64,000 nt of DNA from Kryptolebias marmoratus. Lineage: Eukaryota > Chordata > Actinopteri > Cyprinodontiformes > Rivulidae. The stretch spans positions 9,764,992 to 9,828,991 of the forward strand of contig NC_051441.1 in the NCBI RefSeq assembly GCF_001649575.2, given 5' to 3'. Positions 21,367-34,855 of this stretch are shown here, one piece after another. The translations under genes and the position numbers were made by a program. The notes beneath the pieces are model-generated. The model searched no databases and was not told the origin of the DNA. It saw only the letters and a program-made list of their open reading frames with translations. Numbering within the stretch: the first letter of the stretch is position 1; the number at the start of each line of letters is the position of its first letter.

Positions 21367-24300
21367 ATAGAAAATATAAAAAAATATAAAAAATGTGGAG
21401 AAGAATCTCATGTGCAAATAGAAATTAAAACACTTTAAGAGTAAATAATTTAGAAAAAAAAGATCAATTTCCCTTCAGATGTTGCAGCAATTACCAAACA
21501 CCTGGTCTTGAGCAATACAAGGCAGTTTTTTTTTTCTTTCAGTATTTTATTTGGGCCTGGAGTTGTGCATGTGTGTGCTGCTCATGGGCGTGTGTGTGTA
21601 CTGTGTGTTATGAATGACCTCATCAAACCTTTATATACACAACAGAAGGGTCTGGGCAACGTCAGGTCCGATTTTTGCCACAGAGCTCCAGCAACGTCTC
21701 CTTGCTTCATTTACATACAACAATATACAAGTCCACAGCCCTCTCACAAAAACACTTACACAAACAATTCATGGCGTGCTAAACTCAATCTTTGTCAGAG
21801 GGTGGTGGCGCACAGATGAACACAAGTGCAAAATTTGGCACGATGGTTGTGTTGTTAAAAAAAAAAAAGTCCTGCTTTTAGATTTTTTACTGCTTGTTGG
21901 GGTATTAGCGCAGTCACAGTACGTGACTGTTGGAAGAAAAATGCAAAGCCATCTCCGGTTAGAGAACTGGGAAAAAAGATCCTGCCTCAGGATATATGTG
22001 TGTCTGTGTGTGTACATGCAGAGGGCTCAGACATGATCAAACAAAGCGCACACTGGTACAGTATGCCATCTGTCCTCCCCCTTCCCCTTGAAAAAAATTT
22101 TTTCTCTGCCCCGATTTCATCGTCTCCACGAGTCTTTGCTCTATATGGAGCATCAGAATGAAAGAGTCCTTGTCTAAGAGGCTAATCCTTGAGCGATTAG
22201 TCAACACGTCTTGATTAAAAGCCTGCAGTGCTGCAACGCTCCCCCTTCCCTTAACCCCCCTCGTCCATGGAAATGGCAGCCTCACAGGTGTCCACACAAT
22301 ACGTGTCTCATTGGGAAAAAATTGGTTGCAGGAGGTGAGTCGGGGCTGACACATGCGACAGAGAGGGGAAAACGAGGAAGGAGGAAGGCCTTAACATTTT
22401 CTCAAAAAAACGAAAAAAGAAAGGCTTAACAGGAATAGCAGGAATGACTACAAAAATGACATCTGAGCATTTTATTCTTTTACAGTATCCAGTTCAGGTA
22501 TAATCACTTTTAGTCTAATGATCATATTTTTCTGAAAATGTAAGTGCATCGGTAAGAAAAAGATAAGCAAGCCCAAAAAAAACAAAAAAACATACTGCAT
22601 GTTTCTAACAGATTATACCTTCATTGGTGAGTGTTTTCTGTAAACAGTTATTTCGAATTAAAAGGATTGAGAAAAGAGACGGGTATTTTACCAAATCAAG
22701 CTCATACACCCTCACTTTCCATCAACAAAACTACCTTATCCAGAGGGTATTCCCCTGCCTGAGCATGCCATGACGGACTAAATACTGTATTTTAACTGGT
22801 GATTTTATACACAATTTGTCGATAAAAAGCTTTAATGCAGACACAGTAATTACTCAAAGAGGTATCAATTAATTACTTAAGAGATAAAAGGACTATTTTT
22901 TTCACAACATGGAGGAAACACTAAAATACATTCAAGAGGTATTTTTTGCCAGCAACAAAAACAGTTTGAATAATAATTTGAGCTAAATTATCTCGAGTCA
23001 GTTCCTCTATTGTCAATGTGAGTTTAAGATATTTTTCTTAATCTGCTCCTAGTTAACCTGTGGCAGCAGGAAATGACCTGTGAGCCTGGGGACACACTAC
23101 TGTACTTCCCCAATCACATCCATCGTGCGCCTAACTTTGACTGAAAGCTTCAGAGGGGAGGGCTGCATCTCTGGAGTCTCGACACAGAGAGGAATCACTT
23201 ACTGCTTCCCCCAAGAGACACCAGGAGAGCTGCACAGAAGGGGGATTCAAATAACAATGGCAAGAGGGAGGGAGTGAATGTTTCCTGAAATCATATGTTG
23301 TTAGGAAGTTCATATCTCCTGCCAGCCGGGCAGCCAGGCCGGTTGTAGGAAGAGATCCACAGGGTAAGAGCACACATGGTTTGAGTTTGGCTCCGTGTAG
23401 CACTTGGAGAAAAGAGGAGGCCTGGTAGCAGGAACCCTCCAATTCTCACTTCCTGCTTCTGCTGGAAACCTGATCCGTTTGCCTGCCGTCCCCATCAACA
23501 CAGAGTGCAGTGTTCACCGACAGCCAAGGGAACGGCATGTCACTGCACAGGGCAGCACATCACACAGAATCAGCCTTTCAGCACACTGAAACCCAGGCCA
23601 GTGTTTTCCTAATCAGTTGGATGCAGCAGAGACCATCCCTTGCAATCTGTCAATTCTTCTGTGGCAGCAGGTTAGGTGACATTTCTGCATTTGGACAGGA
23701 AGCACTTTTCAAACAATGGCAGGCTAAGCAAAATATCCATTAGTGTCTTCTGCTTTTTTGTACATAAAATATGTAGGTGATGCAATGAGAGAGGTTTATA
23801 ATTACAGGCTTGTGCAACTTTCTTACTATCTTAAAGAAAGATCAAGGTTGTTCAAAATGTTCCAAAGTTAAGTAACCTTTCCTGACCTTCCTGTCCCACC
23901 TTTGTAGGAGAAAATGACTCACCTGAGAAAACTACAGGTTGTATTTCAGGTTGTATTTGACCAAGTGCTGCTTCTAAAACCAGGTGAACAGCCCTACACA
24001 AATGCATTTCTGACCCTATTTTAACCTGATAATTTACAAGTTGAGCAAATTATGAAGACTACGCCCAACGGAACAGCAACACACAAGAAGAAGTGAAAAA
24101 CGTGTAGCTTAAAGTTGGTGCTTATTTGTCCCTCCTGAGCTGCTGGAAAACAACAAGGAGGTTGCACAATGTTTTTGGGTGTAAATTAGTTGCTCTTAAG
24201 CAATGAAGACACAGTTATTGTGTAAACTGGATTTTTCAAAGCAGATCTCAAAACTGTTGCCCACCGATTTTAAATACAGAGTCATTAAAGCAACCAGTGC

Positions 24301-26040
24301 AAGAAAATATGTCCCAAATTGCAAGAAATAAATTCCTTTTTAACAGTGACAATAGATTTGCCAAGCTGTGCATGTGTGTGTGTGTGCATTGTGTGTTTCC
24401 AAGGCCTGCGCTCTATTGTTTATGCTCTGCTGTGTCTGGGCCAGCAAGACCCTTGACTGAATTCCTGCCCCAGCATGCAAAACGTTTTAACGGTGCTGTT
24501 GCAGGAGAAGGAATGATTACATGTAAAACTACAGCACACCATATGTTCAAGTGAGAGCCTAAAAAGCACAGTGACAAAAGGCCAATTCCAGTGGGTCTCC
24601 AGCAGAGCTTCTGCATCTCAGCTTCACGGAGGCTTTGAGCAATCCGTTCACCAAGAGTCATTTTTTTCCTAACGGACAAAAAATTGGGTTAGAAAGTCAT
24701 CAGAAGGGATCATTTCCAGTAAGTGAACAGTCATCTTTACCATCTCTAAATCTGCAATGTTTTAGCCCAATCAAATATATCACCACTCTCCCTACTTCTA
24801 ATCTTCCTCATCATCTGGTAATGGTGATTCCATTTGACTTAAAAGAGGGGCATTGTAGAAAAGGTATGGGCAAAGAAGAGCAACTTTAAAATTTTCTTTG
24901 GGAGCATGGATACATACAAACACACAGCAAGCACCACAGAGTTTGCTACCAAGTTCTTGCACATTAAGTTGCTCCCGTCAGTGTAAACCTTCCCAGTGAA
25001 GTTCACACTGGTGGAGCCTGTCGATTACCTCGATCAGGACCTTTCTGCACGTCTCCGTTTCCTTCTTCTCTGTACTCTCCTTGTGTCTCATAACAAGACG
25101 GTGCATGCATGCTGTAAAAGTCTTTAGGGGGGGTAAGAGGGATTGGGAGATTAAATTTATTTTGAATTCCTTCCCCTTAATGTGGCAATTACCCCCACCC
25201 TTCCCTCTCCTGCAACTCATCTCTCCTCTCCAAGCAGCACAGCGTGGAGTCTGTTCCAAAGCACATCTCGTTTATGTTTTGTACACAGAAAGCATATCTT
25301 TCACCCCCAGCTGAATCTCAAACTTCAGAGCAGAAAAAAAGCCTGCCACTCATTCGACTTAAGGCAGATTAGATGTATGTGCGTGGCTGAAAATCGTTTG
25401 CAATTTGTTGAATTCTTGGTTTGGAAGAAAGAAGGAAAAATATTATGGCTAGTTTAATCAGTCATTTTTAGCTTTTAACATTTTAAAAGCTTGAAAGTCA
25501 AATCAAAGAAAACTACAAACTTTGACTAAACTAGGGGACTTAAGGGATTTTATCTATAAATGTTAGCATGTACAGTATTTGTTAATACTTAACACTTATT
25601 CCTATATTGAAAAAAAAAACAATCAATGAAATGAAATACATCGATTTGTAGCACAAACAAGACTTGTCTTATATGTGCATTTATAATTTTTTGTCAGACT
25701 TAGTTCTTGTAAAGAACAGCTTAATGAAAAATGCTCCTCATTAGTAAAATTAGTCTTGTGGCACATGTTACAAATGTCCTCAAGCTTTAAAATCCCAATT
25801 CCGGAGATTATTAAACTAGAGCATTTTGCAGAATCATAATCCTGGTGATTTATGTCTAATCCAAATAAGAAGATCAGAAACTTTTCATGTGCTAGGGCAT
25901 TTGGTGTACAGGGCATTGACATGCTTTTTTTTGACTAAGTTCAAGAATGCTAAGGTCAGTGCAATGTTACAGTTACAAAACTATCTGATTGTGACGTCTG
26001 AAATCCCTGATCTGAGCCACTTGTGTAACAAAAAGGAGCT
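21367..26040. other. No gene recognised
   Basis: Unique-looking sequence. The parts around 22040-22390 and 23080-23600 are GC-richer. A minus-strand frame at 24413-24679 follows a pyrimidine-rich acceptor-like sequence and begins with a helix-like MTLGERIAQSLREAEMQKL peptide, but it has no donor. A strong donor CTCAG-GTGAGTC on the minus strand at about 23915-23926 follows only ~50 bases of open frame. Neither is strong enough to call as an exon. Confidence 0.35.
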
Positions 26041-29000
26041 GGGGTTGTGAGATTTCTTGACGCAGTTTACAATCCACCATTTGAAGGTCCGTGTCCAACT
26101 CTTAGAGGCGACAAAGGCTGTCCTTTAAGAAACGAATCCCACCAAAAAGCTCAATTTCCCTCTTTTCTGTGCTTGGAGGACCAGTCACAACCCCTCCTTT
26201 TCACTGAACTTTCACACATTCTGTGCCTCTAAAATGGTCTCGTTTTCTATCAGCTAAGCCACTTAATTGACCGCTCTGTGCAAGGAAGGATTAGCTGATG
26301 AGAGGGGGGTAAAAAAAAAAAAGCGAGGGAAAGCAAAACACAAAAAGGAAGTAAACGGTCAGTTGGGGGGATTGCAAGACACCAAAGGATTACCCCCGTC
26401 ATCTGCTCTGTGATAAAAATACACCTTCGGATGTAAAGGGAAAAGAAGAAAAGACTTTGTGAGGGATCCAAGAATAAGGTGCACTGTCAGGCCCTTCAGA
26501 GGCTTCCCTTTTTACTGATGAGAACAGAGGAAGGCCCCTGCAGCGAGGATTCACCGTTTCCTCCAGCAGTAGCTACATTAATGCATCCTCAAGAGCCAAA
26601 AACTCTTTCACCAGCTCTGTTTTTAATGCTCTCCACAATACTTGGCCTACATCTTAGTTTCCACTGCACAAAATCCATGTAACTAATAAAAAAATTTTGT
26701 CCTGAATTAGTTTTTTATTCCATCTTTATTATTTTTATTATTTGATGAATGACTGCAATGTTGTTTAGTGAAGAACAAAAAACAAACTAACAAAAAAAAA
26801 CCAAAAAACTATGGTTTTATGCTGATATGAGATACCCTAAACTCTTTAGGGCAAAGCAGATACAGTCTACAGTCTGGAAGGATACACACAAACACAAGCA
26901 ATGTCCCAGCTGTAGCAATGACGTAGGTGGAGTCCAACTATGAGGCCAACACCGGCTTTTATAATCGGGCTAGATTTCTAGGTGTGGTGCCTCACGTTCT
27001 CTGTTTAATTGCAGATTTTTACAATGATAGCATGTTAAGTGAAATGTAATACAGGAGCATTAGAACTATTGCTCTGGCCCAGACACAGCAGCACATGAAG
27101 TCCCACCTTTTAATTTCACTGTGTAAGATTTCAGCTTGCATGCTTCGTTGCCAGGGGTTCACAGGCAATGTCATTCACACAAAAACAGACAGGACAGATG
27201 TGTTTTTCCCTCTCAATCTTTTTTTCAGTTGCCCTCATTTTTCCTCTCCTGCTACATCATTTACTAAAAGGAGCCCATTTGCAATATATCAAATTTCAAC
27301 AACAAAAACACTATAAAAGGCATGTCCTCTAACATCATTTAAATAGGTTAAAACAAATGGAATTAGACAGCTTTATCATCAGGGAAATTCCACCTGGGGA
27401 TGATGGAGGGCCACAGCGCAGCGAGAGGGGTTGGGTATGCGCGATGCGTCAAGGGAGGAGGGAGATGAAAGCCGAGCTTTGCCTCGTTCTGACAGATTGG
27501 TACAGACATGGGAAACTTTACACGCTGTTTATTTGACCACGCTTTCCATATCCTCATATCATATTAAAAACCTCTCGTGTCGGGAGAGGAGTCAGAATAA
27601 AGGCCTCCTTCCGCCATCTGCATTACCAGAGCTGCTCCGACTGATTTATGCGGCACAAAGGTCACAACCTGGAGGGAAAAAAATCCACACTTTCACACGT
27701 TACACACCAACCCTATTGTGTAGATAAAAATGGAAAAGCATATGAGCATTTACACACATACCCACACACTATATGTAGCTACTGAAGTGCATTAGTTGTA
27801 GATATAATCTTCAATCTGGCACATGCAAAGCAAAAAACTAATTACAAAGCTATTAGTGTTTGAGCCAAATAAAGGAAAAACGGCCATAAGGAGAAACTGG
27901 TAGTAAATTTTAAGTGGAAAAGATGGTTGCCATCATTGGGATGACTCCAAAAGTCAGTCAGTTGTTGATGTACAAACAATCATTACTTTTTGGAAGTTTC
28001 AATAAAATCTCACCAGTGGTCCATGATATAGGTTGCTAACAGTCTGACGGGACACTTAAAGCCAAAGCTACTTACACAATTTAACAGACGGGACACAGAC
28101 TTTGTAGTGGATGCATTAGAAAAGTTCAGTCTAAGATAATTAGTTTAAAAAAATGCAGCCCACCCATGATTGCCCCCTCCCCCTTCAATCACATATCATA
28201 GATCAGACTATTTATGGGCCTACCTGTAAAGACCAGAGGCAAAAGCTCAGCCTGCATGTTTTACTGCTCTGTTTGAATAATCAGGTCGAACTAAAACAAA
28301 CAGCTACAGAATGGATGTTTAGCAAAGAGCTCAGGATCCAGCTCTGGGTAATAAGTGTTCATTAGTTTTAATAGCCTGGCTCCCAGACCAAATGAAATGA
28401 AGACAAGGAGACCACATTCAGCTAATGAAAATAAACCAAAAATCTCCTCTACTGTCCGTCCTGACAAATCTCCCTCACTTTCTTAAACAGCTTGTGTATA
28501 CGTGCAAATCAGGAACTAGAAGATTAGGCTGTCCTGACTCAAATGTACAATTTGTGCTCTGGTGCAATTAGGATTAAAGAAAAACGTTTGGACACCATCT
28601 TGGAAAGAATGGAAAGGATACGACAACTAATAATTTTTGAAAATCTAATTTTCTCAAAGCACGGGAACATCTGGGTCTTTTCCCATGTTTTGTTTTGACA
28701 CATGGCAGTGAAGCTAAAACAACAAAATGTGTGGAACATGGGTCAAGGGTTGTTTAATCTTCAATAAAACTTCTGAAAAATATATCTCCCAGATCTCACG
28801 GTGTGTACCTTTAGTCTGTGCTAGTCTATTAAACAGCTGCTTACTGCACATCTTGATTCCACCTGAGTTCAACACAGGCCTGAACATAAACATGGCTTGG
28901 GTCTGGTTGAGGAGGGAGAGACCCCGTTTATTTATGGACGTGTCTGGGTCTGGGATACAATTATAGAAAGATAGATAGAAGAGATGAAGGACAAAGGAAA

Positions 29001-30790
29001 AGGACAGAGGTGGGTGTCCAAACCTCTGGTGTGGTCAGAAAATGTGACCTGGCCCACCAACAAGGGACCTGGATATTAGTGTGAGTCTGTATGCGGGTTA
29101 AGAGTGAGGTTAAAAGTGCACATTCCTGCATACTGTTCTTCCTTATCTAAAGATTCAGACCAATGTACAAACTAAGTAAAACATCTGCAATGAGAAAACT
29201 AACAAGGTGCGGATTTGAAGAACTAATTTGGCCTTCGGTGACGTCAAAGGTGCCACAAACAAGCCCTCGAAGCCAGGCGTATTGGCTGTCAGGCAGCAAA
29301 AGTAGAGTTAGGGTGTGAAGCCGGGGAATTCAAAGAATTTTCCTGTGTGCTTACCGGTAAAAACCAAGCCCACTGTAGGATTATGAAAGTATGGCTGAGT
29401 TAGTTCCTTTTCATCTTTGCTGCACTCTCCTCAACTATATCGGTTCAATCAAAGATTTTACAATAGGGCTTTACAGCTTAATAGCTTGACTACAGAAACC
29501 CAGACATCATAACGTGTTTTTTACAGTTGTTGTCGCTCCTTTATGACCTAGTAAAATGTCATTGCTTCACTGTACAGCAGAGGTGGAGACAATTCCAGGG
29601 AAAATAAGCTGGACATTAAGGTTGATTTGAAAAGTTAAAGAACTGTGATTAAAATGATAAAGCTTTAATAACTTGATCTAGGGCAAGCAGAAATGCTGAG
29701 TTTGCATTTAAAGACAGGAAAAAAACCTCCAACATTACAGCCAAGAGTCAACTTTTTAAGAAATAGTTCAAATCTTTCAAAAAGGAGGTAGTACAGCCAG
29801 GTTATGAACGGTTAATATCTTACCTGTTATAGGTTGCTTTTTGACCTCAGTTTGGAGAAACAAAATATGTTTCTAACCATACCGATCATATTAATAGCTA
29901 GTCTGAATAGAGTCAAGACCCAAGTGGATTGCTGCTATTAAATTGAAAAAAAAAAAACAACACAACTTAATCTCAAACATTTTACAGCAGTTCATACAAA
30001 CACTGTTTTACAAATCTTTACATCAAAATCAGTTTCTCATTGACTCTTCTGGATAGAAACTAATAGAAAGAAATTGGAGAATCGCAAAGTAATCCATGCT
30101 ACATCTATTGGGCCTGCAAAAGCTCTGCTTGTACGTTTTACACAGTAACACAAATAATTAGTAGCCATTAAATGTCACTGTGACCAATAACTTCTACCTC
30201 AGAGCAAACGCTGTCCGCTTGCCTCACCTCTGCATCGTTGCAACATTGCATAGGCCAATAAAATGATGGTTAGGTGATTAGCACGGTGACCTGACGCTGC
30301 ATGCAATCAATCACTGAAATACAAACATTACACAATCACACCAAAAATATCTGTTTTGGCTAACAGAAGCTTCTTCTAAACGAGTTCACTCACACTAAAG
30401 AGGACAGAGAAGAAGATGAGGAGGAGAAAAGTGAATTGGGAATAATAATGGAAAAGAGAATGGCAGAGGATTTTACCGCTCTCCAGGTTTTACCGATGAA
30501 AACATGCAAAATTCAAAACCTGTTGATCAGAAAAGCAATTTATCTCGAGAACTATCATACTTACATTTAATAAAAACATTTGACTAAGTCCCAAAAATGA
30601 TCAAATACGGTAACTAGGTTGCTTCAGTTGCCTTTGAATCAGTGACTGAGTGAAAAAGAGCGAAAGGTAGGTTTAATGCTTCTCAATCACTACCATGTGG
30701 TGCTTTATTGATGTGCTGCTGCCATTCCTGTTGCCTTAACGGGCTTAAAGGACACAGAGACCCAGGGAGGCAGAGGGACCGGCCATTGCT
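26041..30790. other. No gene recognised
   Basis: Mixed AT-rich sequence and GC-richer islands at 26050-26600 and 27360-27660. A palindromic cAMP-response element core TGACGTCA is present at 29239-29246. No coding exon, RNA gene or clear repeat is supported. Confidence 0.4.
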
Positions 30791-31013
30791 CTCACATCGT
30801 TAAAGTTGATAAGCTGGCAGCTGGCAGGGGGAAAGCTTGCCATCTGTAGCCACCAGGTCCCAGACCACCTAACTCACATTTTCCAAAATGCTTATGCAAT
30901 CTGCTTTCTGCCTCTCCTCCCAGGTTTGACCGGACTCGGCTTTCCAGAGCTCGGGCCGGTCGGTCTGCTGCGTGACGAACCAGTTCTGGAGGGCTGGAAA
31001 AGTCTACTCTCAC

Positions 31014-31104
31014 CTGAGAGACTTCAGTCATGTCATCAGAGCCACTCAGCTCTGCGTCAGGAACAGTTTGCACAAGACCGGATGCTTTAACGTCACATAC
31101 GTCC
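31014..31104 (-). CDS. Candidate internal exon in a CpG-rich patch, minus strand
   Basis: On the minus strand an acceptor-like ATGAAGTCAG (just above 31104) is followed by one base and 30 open codons. The frame ends exactly at a strong donor, TCTCAG followed by GTGAGA (31013-31008). The peptide is acidic with one early cysteine (RDVCDVKASGLVQTVP, then DAELSGSDDMTEVSQ) and no known domain. The patch just below (30920-30985) has about seven CpGs in 60 bases, unusual for this window. A pyrimidine tract and AG on the plus strand at about 30905-30923 offers an alternative plus-strand exon, so orientation is unsettled. Its entry phase would accept the 39000-39066 candidate if that exon used its farther donor. 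The acceptor is weak. Confidence 0.22.
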
Positions 31105-33676
31105 CTGACTTCATATGATATGTAGAGCGCACTGCACAAATTTAATGCAAGATGTGACCGTTGTGTTTCCTGGATTTATTTGCACACATTGCAGAACAAA
31201 GGGTTTGGATTTCAAGTCGCAGCTTGCACAGACTTGGGATTAACCCAAAAGGTGAATGTGTAAGTGCTTGTGTGTTTGTGCTTGTGGGACAGGGAGCAAA
31301 GAAGACAGATGTCTGGAAGAGAAAGAGCGCACAGGGTTTACAGTGCAGGAGAGCAACACTGTGAAAAGAAATGAAAGAAGACACGAAAATATGTGCCTAC
31401 ATCACTCCCACTGAAACCGCAACACCCGCGCACCATTATTAAAGCTTTGTTTTATGGTTATAGTGTAGATTTGCACTCCGTGTGCAGGCACATATGTTCA
31501 CTGAAACAACATGACAGGTCAGGCCTCATACTCCCTCCTTACAGCTGTTCATGCACCGACACACGTGGACTACATTTAGGCTGCAGCACCCGTTAAAGCT
31601 TAAAGGAAGGCAACAGATGGGAAATGTGTCGTTTTTCATTGTAATAAGGGTTCCTTTAGTTTCTAATTGCCTGCAGGTTACTGCAGAGGTACTGGTGGAA
31701 AGATAAAAATGTGTGCTACATATGCTAGAAGCCTAGAAAGGAGCTGCTGCCGCTAACAGCGCCCTGTTAATATCAACTCCAGAAAACAAAGACGCAGAGC
31801 AATAATAAATAGTAATGCTTTGCTGCACAAATGTTAAACGTGCAGCTAATGAACAAATGTTTTCCTGAAATCTTGCCCACCTACAGAGCACAGAAAAACA
31901 GTGAAGTGCATCAATGATTAACTCAAGAGGTTTTCCAGAGTCAGTGACTAGACAGCTTGAAAATGCACTGCAGACTTCCTCCTCTGTATGGCAATCAAAG
32001 CTCCACCTCAATCTGCCTCCACATATTGTCTGCAGTAAACAGCTCGGGGGGGAATAACATGGATCTCTTTTTTAGAGCCATCGCTGTACCCGTCTGTCTA
32101 CTCCGAACAGGCCCGGTCAGGTTTTCAGCTCAGCTAACCTGCATTAGCTGTTATCAAAAGCTGCTGAAGGATATCAACGATCGATTATTATGAAAAGATG
32201 AGTAATTTTACAAAAGATGGCAAAGATAAGCAGCAGGTGTGGCAATCGTTGAGTTGTTTTTTTGTGGATTGGCAGCTGCAGTTCTATAATTAAATTAAGT
32301 GTGGAAAGAGTTGATGAAAGGTTGCAAAAAATGACTGGAAATAAACTAACGTGTGAGAGCTTCCATTTTCACTGGAAGGAAAAAAGGAAAACTTTCCAAA
32401 ACTTGAGTTTAAAGATAAACTTTCAGCTGTTTACTAAAAGCCTCTGAAAAATACACATGAAATTAAAGCTAACGCAGATGTTAAAACTTGTGCTTTTATT
32501 CTCGTTTATTGATTTAGCATTCATTTCGATCAGTTGTTTCAGAGAAATTTAGATTGTGTGGTGTAATTTTTTTTGTTTTACGCATGAATCAAGCACAGCA
32601 TTCATTCACGGCATGTGCAGAAAGTTACAAATAACTCCCTCGTGATTAGAACTTATTCCCATGAGACTCTTTCCGCTTAATCTCCAACTGACAGAAACCC
32701 GAATAACAACATAGTTTTAAATCGGATTTGTTAAAAGCTAAAAGATGGTGGAAACAGTGAAGAAAAGAACAAGAAAACTGCAAAAAGTGAGCATCACAAC
32801 TCTTGAAAGAAAGTCATAAACATTCAGAAAAGCTCAAATATTTTTAAACAATATTTGTTTTACATATAAATAGAAATTATGAGCCGATTTAGCCAATACA
32901 AATGTGACACCTTTCTTTTGGAAAGATTTGTTACTTTCTCCACCGTGGAACAGCAATTAAAAAATGACCAGATTTATCCAGTAATGTACCTGAAACTGCC
33001 ATCACCCTTCATACAGGACACCTGTGGGAAGTGAAACCTATCAAGTGACCTGGCATTGTACCCGTCACCCAATCATAAGCTGCCACACCTGTTCTCCAAC
33101 TAAGTCCTCTGCATTTCTGTTACATTAGTTCTGTCTAAAGTTCACAGAGGTAGAGGAAAGCCAACAAAAAGCTCAGCAACTTTTCTCAGCAGTGTGCAGA
33201 ATCTGCCTCATGATTCAGCCAGACAAGAACCAGACTGGATGTTGAATGCTGCGTGCCATTTCTGCTGCAGCTGGTAAACTTTATGTACCACGCTGCTGAC
33301 TCAAACTAGGAACCTTTTTTAAAGTTACATCCCCAGTTTTCCTAAAGTTATGTGCTTCATTCTAACTTTTTTTTCTTTCCAGAGAAATCATCATAAAATG
33401 CTGACTGTTTAGCAACATTCCCACTTGTACAGCAGAAAAAGGGTCAGGACAGAGAAATGATCAGTTGACTTTATTGAAGTTCACTCTGGTTTTATCAGCG
33501 TCGGTACACACAGAGGCATATCGCCACTTTGATCTTCAAAGGGAGATGGGCTCAAATGAGGGGCAATAAGAAGATAATAATGCTAATCTACATCCATTAC
33601 TCCACAGATCACAGGACTGCCGAACATATGAAGTGGATTCATCTTCAAGCAGGGAGGCCAGGTTTCATGTTACCAC
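31105..33676. other. No gene recognised
   Basis: AT-rich sequence. Nothing coding or repetitive is supported. Confidence 0.4.
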
Positions 33677-33694
33677 AGTGCCATCTAGTGGTAG
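33677..33694 (+). promoter_or_regulatory. CTCF-like motif 1
   Basis: AGTGCCATCTAGTGGTAG fits the vertebrate CTCF core (CC-N-S-Y-AG-R/K-GG) with a T/C-TAGTGG form. Orientation is forward. A motif alone does not prove binding. Confidence 0.45.
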
Positions 33695-34105
33695 AAAAAG
33701 ATAACTTTTTATCCGTAATGTCTGAGCTGTTGATTATGTAGATTATTTTAAATACCTCTTAATTAAGCAATCTCTCAAGTAAATGTCAAAATTGTTACTT
33801 TTTCAAACACATTAATTTTCTGTGAAACTCTTCAAGTATCTTCCATTACTAAAAAAAGGAGAGAATGTAGATTCATGTTATTTTTAAAGAGAGTGTCAGA
33901 ATAAAACAAGAATTTTGTAGGTAATGGACTATCTGTTTTTTTAAAAAATGACACTCTGCACCAACGTGCACCCCCAAAGCAGAAAATTAGTTGATTTCTA
34001 AAATAAAATGACCTCTTCAGATTTTACCCAATGTGAAAATTGCCTCCTGAAAATCTCAATAAAACATAAATTCTTATGTTGTATTTTTAATGTAGGACAG
34101 AACAA

Positions 34106-34122
34106 TGACCCCTAGTGGTCAA
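34106..34122 (+). promoter_or_regulatory. CTCF-like motif 2
   Basis: TGACCCCTAGTGGTCAA contains CCCCTAGTGG, matching the central CTCF core in the same orientation as the motifs at 33.68 and 34.84 kb. Confidence 0.35.
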
Positions 34123-34239
34123 CTGAAAGATTACACCTTCTAAACAACAGGATGTTGCTCACAAAGAGAATAAAATTAAAAGAGAAGTTCTCCTGGTTAG
34201 TAATTGTTTTTAATGTTGCTGCTGCTTTGAGTTTGGAAC

Positions 34240-34395
34240 ATGATTTGGTTGTTAACTTGTATATGCTAAATGCATGTTGTATTTTTATTGTTTTATGATC
34301 TATTTGTTGTATTTGATTTTTGGCCAGGTCTCTCCTAAAATGAAGAGGTTTTGAATCTCAATGGGGAGTTTTACCTGAATAAATAAGAAATAGTT
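34240..34395 (+). mobile_element. LINE 3' tail (GGCCAGGTCTC...AATCTCAATGGG type)
   Basis: The segment TTTTTGGCCAGGTCTCTCCT, an AAAATGAAGAGG block, TTGAATCTCAATGGGGAG and TTTACCTGAATAAATAA matches from memory a common teleost LINE ending (GGCCAGGTCTCCCTTG...AATCTCAATGGG...ACCTGGTTAAATAAA). The upstream T-rich part (34205-34320) fits its 3' region. No open frame remains. Clade not determined. Confidence 0.6.
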
Positions 34396-34835
34396 CAAAA
34401 GGATTTGATTTACCTAACATTACTCACTCATAGATTGGTACATATACTAGTATTGCTGATCTTGTTTAACCTTGTTTTGTTTTATAAAGCCTAAACATAC
34501 TGCAGAATAAAGTGTGTTCATTAGGTTTATCAAACCTAATTTTTGCCGCCTTCTTTAGTTGTATACAGTGAACTGAGAAACAAATCCCTAAAGAGTGAAG
34601 TCACTTCACACACCAGTTAGATGCAAAAACAAAAAAAAAGTAAATATTTGTTTTAAATAAAACATTTGTAATTTCATGTTTTAGAAAAGCAAGTAAAACT
34701 GTACAAGCTGAATTTATTGTAAACTAAATGACCACAATTTGGTCATTTGGAAAGCTGAACTTGAACACCACACGTATTTAAGTGGTCAAAGCGGGGACTG
34801 CAGAGCCGTGATCACAGTCAGTTGTTGCATACTTT

Positions 34836-34855
34836 GTCCACAAGGGGGCAGCAGA
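34836..34855 (+). promoter_or_regulatory. CTCF-like motif 3 (strongest)
   Basis: TGTCCACAAGGGGGCAGCAG carries CCAC-A-AGGGGGCAG, nearly identical to the canonical CTCF core; only the fifth position deviates. Orientation is forward. It is the third such motif within 1.2 kb. Confidence 0.5.

Noticed and set aside
23915..23995. Minus-strand mini-exon ending in CTCAG-GTGAGTC
   Set aside because: Strong donor but only ~50 bases, containing a duplicated CAACCTG phrase and no conserved-looking peptide.
24413..24679. Minus-strand frame starting with a helix-like MTLGERIAQSLREAEMQKL peptide
   Set aside because: Good acceptor-like tract but no donor and the later residues look random.
29239..29246. 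Palindromic TGACGTCA cAMP-response element
   Set aside because: A single 8-base site with no promoter or CpG context; expected by chance in 64 kb at appreciable frequency.
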